Origin: Elusimicrobiota bacterium
Lineage (GTDB): Bacteria > Elusimicrobiota > Elusimicrobia > UBA1565 > UBA9628
Assembly (NCBI GenBank): GCA_028871595.1
Contig: JAGWMT010000043.1
Span: 1 to 16,758, forward strand
Direction of reading: 5' to 3'
Length of the DNA stretch: 16,758 bases
The position numbers and the translations under genes were made by a program. Within the stretch, counting starts at the first letter, position 1. Each line of letters opens with the position of its first letter. A model generated the notes under the pieces. The model was not told the DNA's origin and made no database searches. It saw nothing but the letters and a program-made list of their open reading frames with translations. Shown here in pieces: positions 7,306 to 13,586 of this stretch.

Positions 7306-8374
7306 AAGGAGCCGCCCAATCGAGGGCGTCGGCGCGGACGCGGCTGAGGAGGGCCGCGCCGCCGCCTTCGGGACGGGACAGGATCCAGACGGCGTCGCCG
7401 TCGCTCGCGAGGCCGCGGAATTCGCCGGCGGGCCCCAGCAGCGGTGACAGCGGCGCCCGCTGCGTCGCTTTGTAGATGCCCTTCTCCGCGCGCATCCGGA
7501 CCAGGCTCCGGGACTCGTCATCAGCGACCCAGAGCGTGCCGCTGGAATCGAAGGCGAAGGCGTCCGGGGTGATCTCCGGCAACTCGAAAAGATCCAAAGG
7601 TTGAAGCATCGCGCCGAGTATGGAGCGGCTGATCAGGTACTGATGGAGCGCGCGGCCGTTCTTTTCCACCGTCCAGACGTTGTTGCCTTCGGCGTACAGG
7701 GCGGCCGGGACGTGGTTGAGGCGGTACACCGTCGTTTTTCCCCCGTCGCGCCGTTCCGTCACCTGGGGAGTCTTCCCATCGGCGCTCCAGAGCGAGCCTC
7801 GATTCCAGGCCAGGCTCACGACCGGGGCGGAGAGGGTGTCGCGCGCGAGGACCCGTCCAGCGCGGGACAGGGTCTGCAATTCTGTCCCCTGGGCGACCAG
7901 GATGTCCCCGGTCTCGGGCCGGAAGGTCATGGCGTCGGCGCCGTCCAGCGGCAGCCGGACGTCGTCAGGCGCGCGGCGGTACCCCCAAACCGCCAGCGCC
8001 GTCACGGCCAGCGCGGCCGCGGCGGCCCAAACGGGCCAGTTCCTTTTGCGGGGAGCGGCGGGAACGGGCGCCGGCGCCTTGACGGCCTCCGGCTCGGCCC
8101 GGGCGACGCGGACGGGAGGCGGCGTGCGGACGCGCGCCGCGGCCGGCGGAAAAATTTCGATCTCCTCGTCCTCGTGCGGCGGCCGGTGAACGGGCGGCGG
8201 AACGGGACGGTCCGGCTCGCGCGGCGCTTGGCGCGGAGGCTCGACCGCGGGTCCCAAAGACAGGCGGGCGGAAGGCCGCGACGACGGGACGTCGAGCGAC
8301 GGTACATCGAGACGAATCTCCGCCAGCCGCTGGTTGCAGCGCTTGAGCAGGGCGTCGAACTCGTCCTCAGGCAT
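7304..8374 (-). CDS. Single-pass membrane protein with proline-rich cytoplasmic region and propeller-like periplasmic domain
   Basis: This 356-residue protein is the last gene of a minus-strand three-gene operon. Residues 1-110 are an acidic N-terminus and then a Pro/Arg-rich low-complexity region. PRKRNW precedes one transmembrane helix (about 113-131), placing the N-terminus in the cytoplasm. The rest (140-350) contains repeated short blade-like strands such as MTFRPETGDILVA, VSLAWNRGSLWSADG, NNVWTVEKNG, FAFDSSGTLWVADD and GLASDGDAVWILSR, the pattern of NHL or ligand-binding-streptavidin-like propellers. No catalytic motif is visible. Its ATG lies two bases after the stop codon of the upstream coiled-coil gene and has no Shine-Dalgarno, so translational coupling is likely. 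Linkage to two coiled-coil proteins suggests an envelope-spanning scaffold or sensor. Function unknown. Confidence 0.85.
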   Translation of the reverse strand: MPEDEFDALLKRCNQRLAEIRLDVPSLDVPSSRPSARLSLGPAVEPPRQAPREPDRPVPPPVHRPPHEDEEIEIFPPAAARVRTPPPVRVARAEPEAVKAPAPVPAAPRKRNWPVWAAAAALAVTALAVWGYRRAPDDVRLPLDGADAMTFRPETGDILVAQGTELQTLSRAGRVLARDTLSAPVVSLAWNRGSLWSADGKTPQVTERRDGGKTTVYRLNHVPAALYAEGNNVWTVEKNGRALHQYLISRSILGAMLQPLDLFELPEITPDAFAFDSSGTLWVADDESRSLVRMRAEKGIYKATQRAPLSPLLGPAGEFRGLASDGDAVWILSRPEGGGAALLSRVRADALDWAAP

Positions 8375-8376
8375 GG

Positions 8377-9141
8377 TCAGCGCATGCTCGGCGGCGGCGT
8401 GGGGGCGGGCCCGCGCAGGCGGGATTGATACTGCCGCACCAGATCGGTGATGCTGGCCTGCAGGCCCGCCTTCAGTTCCTCGATCTCCTGCTGTTTCTTG
8501 CGGTATTCCTGAGTGAGCTGCTGGGTCTTGAGTTCGTTGTCGGTGGCGCGCTTCTTGATGGATTCTTCCTCATTGAGGCGCCGTTTTTCCCAGGAATCCA
8601 GTTCGGCTTGGCGCGCCGCCAGGATGAGCTCCAGCTGCTTATGCTCCGCCTCGAGCGTCTGATGCCGCTTCTGCCAGGATTCGGCCAGCGACGCCTCCTT
8701 GGCCAGGAGCTCCTGGTAGAACTCCTCCATCCTCTTGGACTTCGTCTCGTCGCTGGCGGCCGACATGCGCAGGATCTGCGAGTGGAACTCGAGATTCTCC
8801 TCCTCCTTCCGCGCCAAAGTCTTCAAGAGGTCGTCGTAGCGGGCGTCCTTGTCGTTCAACGCCGCTTGATCGAGTTCCAGGCGCTTCTTCAGGCTGGCCA
8901 GCTCCATCTCGTACTCCCGCCGCATGGAGGCCAGGTCCTCCTCGTGCTCGCGGCGGTCGTGGCCTCTCAGCTCGTCGATGTTGGAGAGGTGGGAGTCGAT
9001 GCGGTGGACCTCCCCCTTGAATTCCTCCAGGATCGCCTGGGTCTCGACCGCGCACGGCGAGTTCGCCTCCCACAGCCGGCGGCAGACTTCCTCCAAACGG
9101 GCCCAGGCCTGATCCAAAGACGACGCCTTGATCTTATTCAT
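8377..9141 (-). CDS. Coiled-coil protein (cytoplasmic, function unknown)
   Basis: The protein has 254 residues. I chose ATG 9141 (MNKIKASSLDQ) because AGGAG sits 7 bases upstream; the longer in-frame start at 9177 would lie well inside the previous gene and adds only a Pro/Arg stretch. The protein is almost entirely charged heptads (Glu, Lys, Arg, Gln with Leu/Ile spacing) from about residue 40 to 240, with a Pro-rich tail (APTPPPS). There is no signal peptide or membrane segment. The N-terminal 35 residues (DQAWARLEEVCRRLWEANSPC) look like a short helical domain. It overlaps the end of the upstream coiled-coil gene by 8 bases and is followed two bases later by the membrane protein gene. A structural scaffold or partner of these neighbours is likely, but no family was recognised. 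Confidence 0.85.
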   Translation of the reverse strand: MNKIKASSLDQAWARLEEVCRRLWEANSPCAVETQAILEEFKGEVHRIDSHLSNIDELRGHDRREHEEDLASMRREYEMELASLKKRLELDQAALNDKDARYDDLLKTLARKEEENLEFHSQILRMSAASDETKSKRMEEFYQELLAKEASLAESWQKRHQTLEAEHKQLELILAARQAELDSWEKRRLNEEESIKKRATDNELKTQQLTQEYRKKQQEIEELKAGLQASITDLVRQYQSRLRGPAPTPPPSMR

Positions 9142-10525
9142 CCGGGTTCTCCTGGTTCTCGGGGGAGTGGAGGGCATCGGCCCTGGCGCGGTAGGAGGCG
9201 ATCGCCTTCTTGAGCTCGTCGCGCTGGGCGCCGATCTCGGAGCGGAGCAGTTCGATGGACTGCGCCCGGGTCTCGGCTTCGACGCGCCAGTCCTGGTCGC
9301 GGCGCCGCAGCTCGGACTCGCGCTCCAGCCACGCGTCGTACTGGCGGAAAAGGTCCTGTTCGGCGTCCCGCAGCTTCGACGAAAGGGCGGATTCCAAGCG
9401 CGACAGCTCCTTCACGCGCGCCTCGTGGCTGAGCTCGTCGGACATCAGCTGGGCCTGGTATTCCTCGGCGCGGCGCTGGGTGGAGGCCAGCTCGACCTCC
9501 AGGTGCTTCACGCTTTCCTCCGACTCGACGGCGCGGCGCACGGCGGCCAGCAGCGCCGGCAGGTCGTTCTGGGCTTCGGCGCGCCAGCGGACCAGCTCCT
9601 GGGCGAGGACGGCCTTGGACTCGGCGAGCGCGCGGTTCTCATCCGCCAGCCGCGCGCAGTTTTCCTCCAGGGACGCGGCGCGGCTCTGCACCTCGAGGAG
9701 GGCGGGAAGGTGCTCGCGGGACTTCGCGCGCCACGCCGCCAGCTCGTCGAGAAGGACCTGGCGGTCGTTCACCCAGGCGCGCTCGAACGCCGAGGTGCGC
9801 GCGGTCAAGGCCTGCTCGATGCGCCGCTCCAGGAACTCGGCCTGGTCGGCGGAGTTCTGGCCGATGGCGGCCGCCTCTTTCTCGATCGCGGCGCGTTGGG
9901 CGGCGTGGAATTCCTCGAAACGCTTCCGGCGCTCCTCCAGGGAGCGTTCCATCGTGTTCAACTGCGCCTCTTTCTCGTGGAGCGCGAGCAGCCGCGAGGA
10001 CAGCTCGGCGTCGCGGGTGAAGGTCCGCTTCTCGTATTCCAGGCGGGCGTCCTTGACCCGGAGCTCGGCGGCGGCGGAGGCCTCGGCGACGGAACGCCGC
10101 GTCTCCTCGTCGGCGCGCTGGCGCGCGGCGCGGATTTTATTCTCGGTCTCGATCTCACGGCGCTGCAGTTCGGTCTCGCGCTCCTCGATGCGGGACTCGC
10201 GCCGCGCCATCGCCGCGGCGTCCAGTCCCCCGGCGAGCTGCAGGTTCAGGTATTCCTCGATCTTCGCGTAATAGCGTTCGCGCTCGGCGGCCTCCCCCGC
10301 GCGCCGGGCGAGCAGGTCCCGCGCGCCTTCCAGTTCGGAGGAGACCTTCGCGGAGGACTCCTGGGCCCGTTTGGCGTCGCCTTCGACCTCCTCGACGCGC
10401 TTTTCGAGGGCTCGCATGCGCTCGAGGGCCCAGCGGAGCGCCATGCGCGCGGTGTCCAGATTCTGGATATTATCGACGTCCTGCAACGCCGGTTCCAGCG
10501 CCGCGTCCTTGTCCCTGTGGCTCAT
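9134..10525 (-). CDS. Long coiled-coil protein with an in-phase 49-residue repeat (function unknown)
   Basis: This 463-residue protein is first in the minus-strand operon. From about residue 35 to 450 it is dominated by coiled coil: dense Glu/Arg/Ala heptads and no membrane segment or signal peptide. A distinct motif occurs twice, L-x-x-W-R-A-x-x-x-x-x-L-P-A-L-L followed by V-x-R-A and an acidic pair, at about 262-288 and 311-337. The copies are exactly 49 residues apart, or seven heptads, so they stay in register along the coil. A related W-containing stretch (DAWLERE...DQDWRVE) follows at 397-415. The start ATG has no Shine-Dalgarno; a promoter-like pair ends just before it. The gene diverges from the histidine kinase operon. 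It could be a filament or scaffold protein like those used in cell shape or motility, but the sequence alone does not show which. Confidence 0.85.
   Translation of the reverse strand: MSHRDKDAALEPALQDVDNIQNLDTARMALRWALERMRALEKRVEEVEGDAKRAQESSAKVSSELEGARDLLARRAGEAAERERYYAKIEEYLNLQLAGGLDAAAMARRESRIEERETELQRREIETENKIRAARQRADEETRRSVAEASAAAELRVKDARLEYEKRTFTRDAELSSRLLALHEKEAQLNTMERSLEERRKRFEEFHAAQRAAIEKEAAAIGQNSADQAEFLERRIEQALTARTSAFERAWVNDRQVLLDELAAWRAKSREHLPALLEVQSRAASLEENCARLADENRALAESKAVLAQELVRWRAEAQNDLPALLAAVRRAVESEESVKHLEVELASTQRRAEEYQAQLMSDELSHEARVKELSRLESALSSKLRDAEQDLFRQYDAWLERESELRRRDQDWRVEAETRAQSIELLRSEIGAQRDELKKAIASYRARADALHSPENQENPDE
9149..9153 (-). promoter_or_regulatory. Ribosome binding site that decides the start of the 254-residue coiled-coil gene
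   Basis: On the minus strand AGGAG lies 7 bases before ATG 9141, inside the 3' end of the upstream gene. It supports the shorter start over the ATG at 9177. Confidence 0.75.
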
Positions 10526-10532
10526 AGGTTGA

Positions 10533-10561
10533 AGGATAGCCCCCGCTTGTTAATAAATCAA
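10533..10561 (-). promoter_or_regulatory. Candidate sigma70-type promoter for the coiled-coil operon
   Basis: On the minus strand TTGATT (10561-10556), a 17-base spacer and TATCCT (10538-10533) match the consensus 4/6 and 4/6. The -10 element ends 7 bases before the ATG, so the transcript would be essentially leaderless, which fits the absence of a Shine-Dalgarno. Confidence 0.4.
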
Positions 10562-10634
10562 TACGGGCTTGCTTAATTCGCGAATATTGCCAATACCGGC
10601 CGCGGACGACAGCCATTCACGGTTTCCCCATAAA

Positions 10635-10640
10635 TATGAT
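10635..10640 (+). promoter_or_regulatory. Candidate -10 element for the histidine kinase operon
   Basis: TATGAT matches the -10 consensus at 5 of 6 positions and lies 12 bases before ATG 10653. No convincing -35 is seen at 16-18 bases. The predicted leader is only about 5 bases long, and no Shine-Dalgarno precedes the ATG. Confidence 0.35.
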
Positions 10641-10652
10641 AGTTTCTCGACG

Positions 10653-12023
10653 ATGACCATCCGGGTCCGGCTGATCGCGCAGACCGTCTTCCTGCAGGTG
10701 ATTTCCCTCCTCCTGCTCGCGTACGGGGTCTTCGCCGTGCAGCGCAGTCTGGGCCGGAAGGACGTGGAAAGGGCGGAGACTCAAATCCGTCTGGCCGTCG
10801 CGCGCACCGCCACGGACGCGCTGATCCAGAAGGACCAGGTCCAGCTGCTCAGCTACCTCAACTTCCTGAAGGTGCAGTATCCGGCGCTGGCCTACGCCCG
10901 CACCATCTGGCATAACGGGGATAAGACCGCCACCCAAAGCCTCGGGGCCCCGGTTCCCGGCAACCGCGTCCTGGAGCGGCGCGTGATGGTCACCGATCCG
11001 TCGTCGGCGAACCGCGCCGTCGAGGTGTTCTTCGGCGTGGACCAGGACGTCCTCTACTCGACGGTGCGCGAGACCCAGCACCGGATGGTCAAGATCCTGG
11101 GCATCGTCGGCGGGGCGACGGCCTTGATCAGCCTGGGTCTGGCCATTCTCCTGTCGCGTTCATTGACGCGGTCGCTGACGGCGCTGGGCCTGATGGCGGA
11201 GCAGATCAGCGAGGGCCGCCTGGGCGTCCACCTGGAGTGGACGACCGACGACGAGATCGGCGCTTTGGTGCGCGTGTTCAACAACATGTCCGCGCGCCTG
11301 GCCGATCTGGACCTCTCAAAGAAGAATTTCGTGTCCTCGGTCACTCATGAATTGCGCTCCCCGCTCGGGGCCATCGAGAGCTTCCTTCCGCTCATCCGGG
11401 AGAAGGTGATTTCCGGGGAGCGGGAGTCCCTGGCTTTGGCCATGGAGTACATGGACCGCATCGAGGCGAACGTCCATCGGCTGAACCGCTTCATCACCGA
11501 CCTGTTGGACGTGGCCAAGATCGAGCAGGGGAAAATGGAGTGCGTGATCCGGCGCATGGAACTGGCCCCGCTGACGGCGGAGGTCGCCCAGTTCTTCGAG
11601 GCGAAGGCCGACTCCATGGGCGTCCGCATCGAGAACCGCATCAGCGGCGAGCCCCCGGTCCTGGGCGACGCCGACCGCATCCGCCAGGTGGTGGTGAACC
11701 TTCTGGCGAACGCGCTCAAGTTCACCCCCTCCGGCGGCCGCGTCTGGCTGGAAGCCGCGCAGGTGAAGGACGGCGGCCAGCGCTACGTCGAGGTGACGGT
11801 CGGCGACAGCGGCCGGGGCATGGACGCCGGCGACGTGGCCCGGCTCTTTCGTCCCTTTTCCCAGGGCCGCAACGTGACGGACGGCGTCGCGGGGCCGAAG
11901 GGAACCGGGCTGGGGCTTTACATCGTCAAATCCATCGTGGACCAGCACGGCGGGAAGGTGGACGTCCAGTCGGCGCCCGGCGAGGGCACCCGGATCTCAT
12001 TCACTTTGAAGGTCGCGGCCTGA
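10653..12023 (+). CDS. Membrane sensor histidine kinase with HAMP domain
   Basis: The protein has 456 residues from ATG 10653. An upstream in-frame TTG at 10569 would add 28 hydrophilic residues before the first membrane helix and is less likely. Layout: TM1 about 7-29, a periplasmic sensor region about 31-145, TM2 about 147-168, HAMP about 169-221, dimerisation/phosphoacceptor domain with His232 in THELRSPL, then a GHKL ATPase. The ATPase shows the N-box (NLLANALKF, 349-357), G1 DSGRGM (385-390), an F-box (LFRPFSQ) and G2 GTGLGLYIV (417-425). All key residues are present, so it should be active. It autophosphorylates on His232 and probably passes phosphate to the receiver encoded 13 bases downstream. 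The signal is unknown; co-transcription with mltG suggests an envelope or cell-wall cue. Confidence 0.93.
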   Translation: MTIRVRLIAQTVFLQVISLLLLAYGVFAVQRSLGRKDVERAETQIRLAVARTATDALIQKDQVQLLSYLNFLKVQYPALAYARTIWHNGDKTATQSLGAPVPGNRVLERRVMVTDPSSANRAVEVFFGVDQDVLYSTVRETQHRMVKILGIVGGATALISLGLAILLSRSLTRSLTALGLMAEQISEGRLGVHLEWTTDDEIGALVRVFNNMSARLADLDLSKKNFVSSVTHELRSPLGAIESFLPLIREKVISGERESLALAMEYMDRIEANVHRLNRFITDLLDVAKIEQGKMECVIRRMELAPLTAEVAQFFEAKADSMGVRIENRISGEPPVLGDADRIRQVVVNLLANALKFTPSGGRVWLEAAQVKDGGQRYVEVTVGDSGRGMDAGDVARLFRPFSQGRNVTDGVAGPKGTGLGLYIVKSIVDQHGGKVDVQSAPGEGTRISFTLKVAA

Positions 12024-12027
12024 CCGC

Positions 12028-12032
12028 GGAGG
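12028..12032 (+). promoter_or_regulatory. Ribosome binding site of the response regulator gene
   Basis: GGAGG lies 4 bases before ATG 12037, in the short gap after the kinase stop codon. Confidence 0.7.
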
Positions 12033-12036
12033 CAAC

Positions 12037-12423
12037 ATGGCGACGAAAGCTTTGGTCATCGACGACGAGGAAGACTACCGCGTGATCATCTCGGAAGTGC
12101 TCCGGGGCGCGGGCTACGAGGTGCGCGCGGCGCGCGACGGCGCCGAGGGCCTGGAGATGCTCAAGGCCCAGCCGTCCGACGTCGTGATGGTGGATTGGAT
12201 GATGCCGAAGATGGACGGCGAGAGGTTCTGCCGCGAGATGCGCGCGGCGCCGGGGCTCAAGGACATCCCGGTCATCATGATGACCGTCAAGCAGACGGCC
12301 GACGAGGAGCTGGAAGCCCTCCATTTCGGCGTGGACGATTTCATCGTCAAACCGTTCAAATCCCCCGAGCTCCTGGCGCGCGTGCGCGCCGTCCTGCGCC
12401 GGGCCGAGAACCGCCGCGCGTGA
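12037..12423 (+). CDS. Single-domain response regulator (CheY-like receiver)
   Basis: This 128-residue protein is one receiver domain with no output domain. The acidic pocket is Asp9/Asp10/Glu11 (VIDDEE), the phosphoacceptor is Asp53 (MVDWMMPKMDG), the switch residue is Thr83 (VIMMTV) and the conserved lysine is Lys105 (VKPF). All residues needed for phosphorylation are present. It sits 13 bases after the histidine kinase, its likely donor, and its stop codon overlaps the start of mltG (GTGA). Without a DNA-binding domain it must act through protein contact or relay phosphate to another regulator. An Arg-rich tail (RRAENRRA) ends the protein. Confidence 0.93.
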   Translation: MATKALVIDDEEDYRVIISEVLRGAGYEVRAARDGAEGLEMLKAQPSDVVMVDWMMPKMDGERFCREMRAAPGLKDIPVIMMTVKQTADEELEALHFGVDDFIVKPFKSPELLARVRAVLRRAENRRA

Positions 12424-13403
12424 AGCGCCGGGTCTTCGCGGTCTTGGCGGCCGTCCTTTTCGCGGCGGCTTTGACCGTATGGCTGCTGCGCCCCGGCCCC
12501 GCGGTCCAGGTCGAGATTCCGGAGCGCCTGTCCGCGCGGCAGACCGCCGAATTATTGGCCCAAAAAGACGTGATCGTGTCCGTGCCCCTCTTCCGTCTCC
12601 TCTTGAAACTGGGGCGGTTCGATCGTCATCTGAAGCCCGGAACCTACGCGCTCCGGGTCCATGAATGGCCCGGCACCGTGATCCGCAAGCTCACCCTCGG
12701 CCAGAACGAGGACGTCAAGGTCGTCATCCCGGAGGGCTTCCGCGCGTCGCAGATCGCCGAGCGGCTGGCGGCCGACGGGATCGCGGACGCCGGCGACTTC
12801 GCGGCCTACGTCAAGCTGCGCAAGCTCGAGGGCCGTCTTTTCCCTTCGACGTACCACTTCCCTCCCGGCTACGGCGCGGAGCGCGTGGCCGCGCGGATGA
12901 ACGAGGCGTTCGAGCGCGAGCTCGGCTCTCTCTACGAGAAGGCGGACCCGAAGCCGGAATTGACGCTGGACGACACTTTGATTTTGGCGTCGATCGTCGA
13001 GCGCGAGGCGGTCCTGCCACAGGAGCGGCCGATCATCGCGGCTCTGTACTTGAACCGCCTGCACAAGCGCATGCTTCTTCAGGCCGATCCGACCGTTCAA
13101 TACGCGCGGGGTCAATGGAAGGTTCTCTCGCGCGCGGACCTCAAGACTCCCTCCCCGTACAACACCTACCTGCACGCGGGTCTTCCGCCCGGTCCGATCT
13201 GCAATCCCGGGGTCGGGAGCTTTTCGGCGGTCCTCAAGCCCGTGCACACCCAGGCGTTGTACATGATGGCCGACACGAAGGGCGGGCACAACTTCTCGGA
13301 GACCAACGCGGAGCACAACGAGGCGCGCCGCGAGTACAAGCACGAGCTGAAGCGGATCAAGGAGAAGCTGCGCCGGGAGGCCCGCCCCGCGTCGGCGCGC
13401 TGA
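12420..13403 (+). CDS. mltG: Endolytic murein transglycosylase MltG
   Basis: The protein has 327 residues. The start is GTG 12420, overlapping the upstream TGA by four bases; it gives a KRR n-region and a single membrane helix at about 5-23, leaving the enzyme periplasmic. The YceG/MltG fold is recognisable. A LysM-like part (about 30-100) is followed by the catalytic domain with LASIVEREA, where Glu194 corresponds to the E. coli catalytic glutamate, then ALYLNRL, LQADPTVQY, SPYNTY, GLPPGPICNPG and HNFSETNAEHN. MltG cuts nascent glycan strands inside the chain and so sets their length near the elongation machinery. The length is close to that of family members. Its place in a two-component operon implies regulation with, or by, that pair. 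Identification is secure. Confidence 0.96.
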   Translation: MKRRVFAVLAAVLFAAALTVWLLRPGPAVQVEIPERLSARQTAELLAQKDVIVSVPLFRLLLKLGRFDRHLKPGTYALRVHEWPGTVIRKLTLGQNEDVKVVIPEGFRASQIAERLAADGIADAGDFAAYVKLRKLEGRLFPSTYHFPPGYGAERVAARMNEAFERELGSLYEKADPKPELTLDDTLILASIVEREAVLPQERPIIAALYLNRLHKRMLLQADPTVQYARGQWKVLSRADLKTPSPYNTYLHAGLPPGPICNPGVGSFSAVLKPVHTQALYMMADTKGGHNFSETNAEHNEARREYKHELKRIKEKLRREARPASAR

Positions 13404-13408
13404 TCGGC

Positions 13409-13437
13409 TGGACGCCGGGCCGGCTTTTTGGCATAAT
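13409..13437 (+). promoter_or_regulatory. Candidate promoter of tRNA-Ala
   Basis: TGGACG (4/6 to the -35 consensus), a 17-base spacer and CATAAT (5/6 to the -10) end 9 bases before the first tRNA base. It is a stronger match than most sites in this window. Confidence 0.5.
13414..13429 (+). terminator. Possible short terminator after mltG, inside the tRNA promoter spacer
   Basis: GCCG-GGC-CGGC is a 4-bp stem with a 3-base loop, followed by TTTTT, 10 bases after the mltG stop codon. It is small and may be incidental. Confidence 0.3.
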
Positions 13438-13446
13438 GCGTCTGTC

Positions 13447-13522
13447 GGGCGTGTAGCTCAGCTGGGAGAGCGCATCCTTCGCAAGGATGAGGTCGCAGGT
13501 TCGATCCCTGTCACGTCCACCA
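13447..13522 (+). tRNA. tRNA-Ala, anticodon CGC
   Basis: This is a 76-base tRNA with encoded CCA. The acceptor stem GGGCGTG/CACGTCC contains the G3:U70 wobble pair that identifies alanine tRNAs. The D-arm is GCTC/GAGC. The anticodon stem CATCC/GGATG closes the loop TTCGCAA, giving anticodon CGC, which reads GCG, a very frequent codon in this window. The T-arm is GCAGG/CCTGT with TTCGATC. All stems pair (one G:U closes the T-stem). It is followed by a strong terminator. Confidence 0.96.
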
Positions 13523-13541
13523 GTTTTCGTCCCGCCGCGCG

Positions 13542-13567
13542 AAAGCCCTCCCTCCGGAGGGCTTTTT
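13542..13567 (+). terminator. Strong intrinsic terminator after tRNA-Ala
   Basis: A perfect 10-bp stem (AAAGCCCTCC/GGAGGGCTTT) with loop CTCC runs straight into a T-tract (TTTTT, the first three in the stem). It lies between the tRNA and the convergent aspS gene. In the minus direction the same stem ends in only three T, so it may also terminate aspS, weakly. Confidence 0.85.
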
Positions 13568-13586
13568 GTTTATGTGCGCCCGGCGG

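Noticed and set aside
9142..9177. Longer start (ATG 9177) for the 254-residue coiled-coil gene
   Set aside because: ATG 9141 has AGGAG at 7 bases; the extension is a Pro/Arg stretch inside the upstream gene.
9128..10576. Plus-strand 482-codon open frame over the long coiled-coil gene
   Set aside because: A Leu/Gly-rich mirror of Glu/Arg/Ala heptads, as expected opposite a coiled-coil gene.
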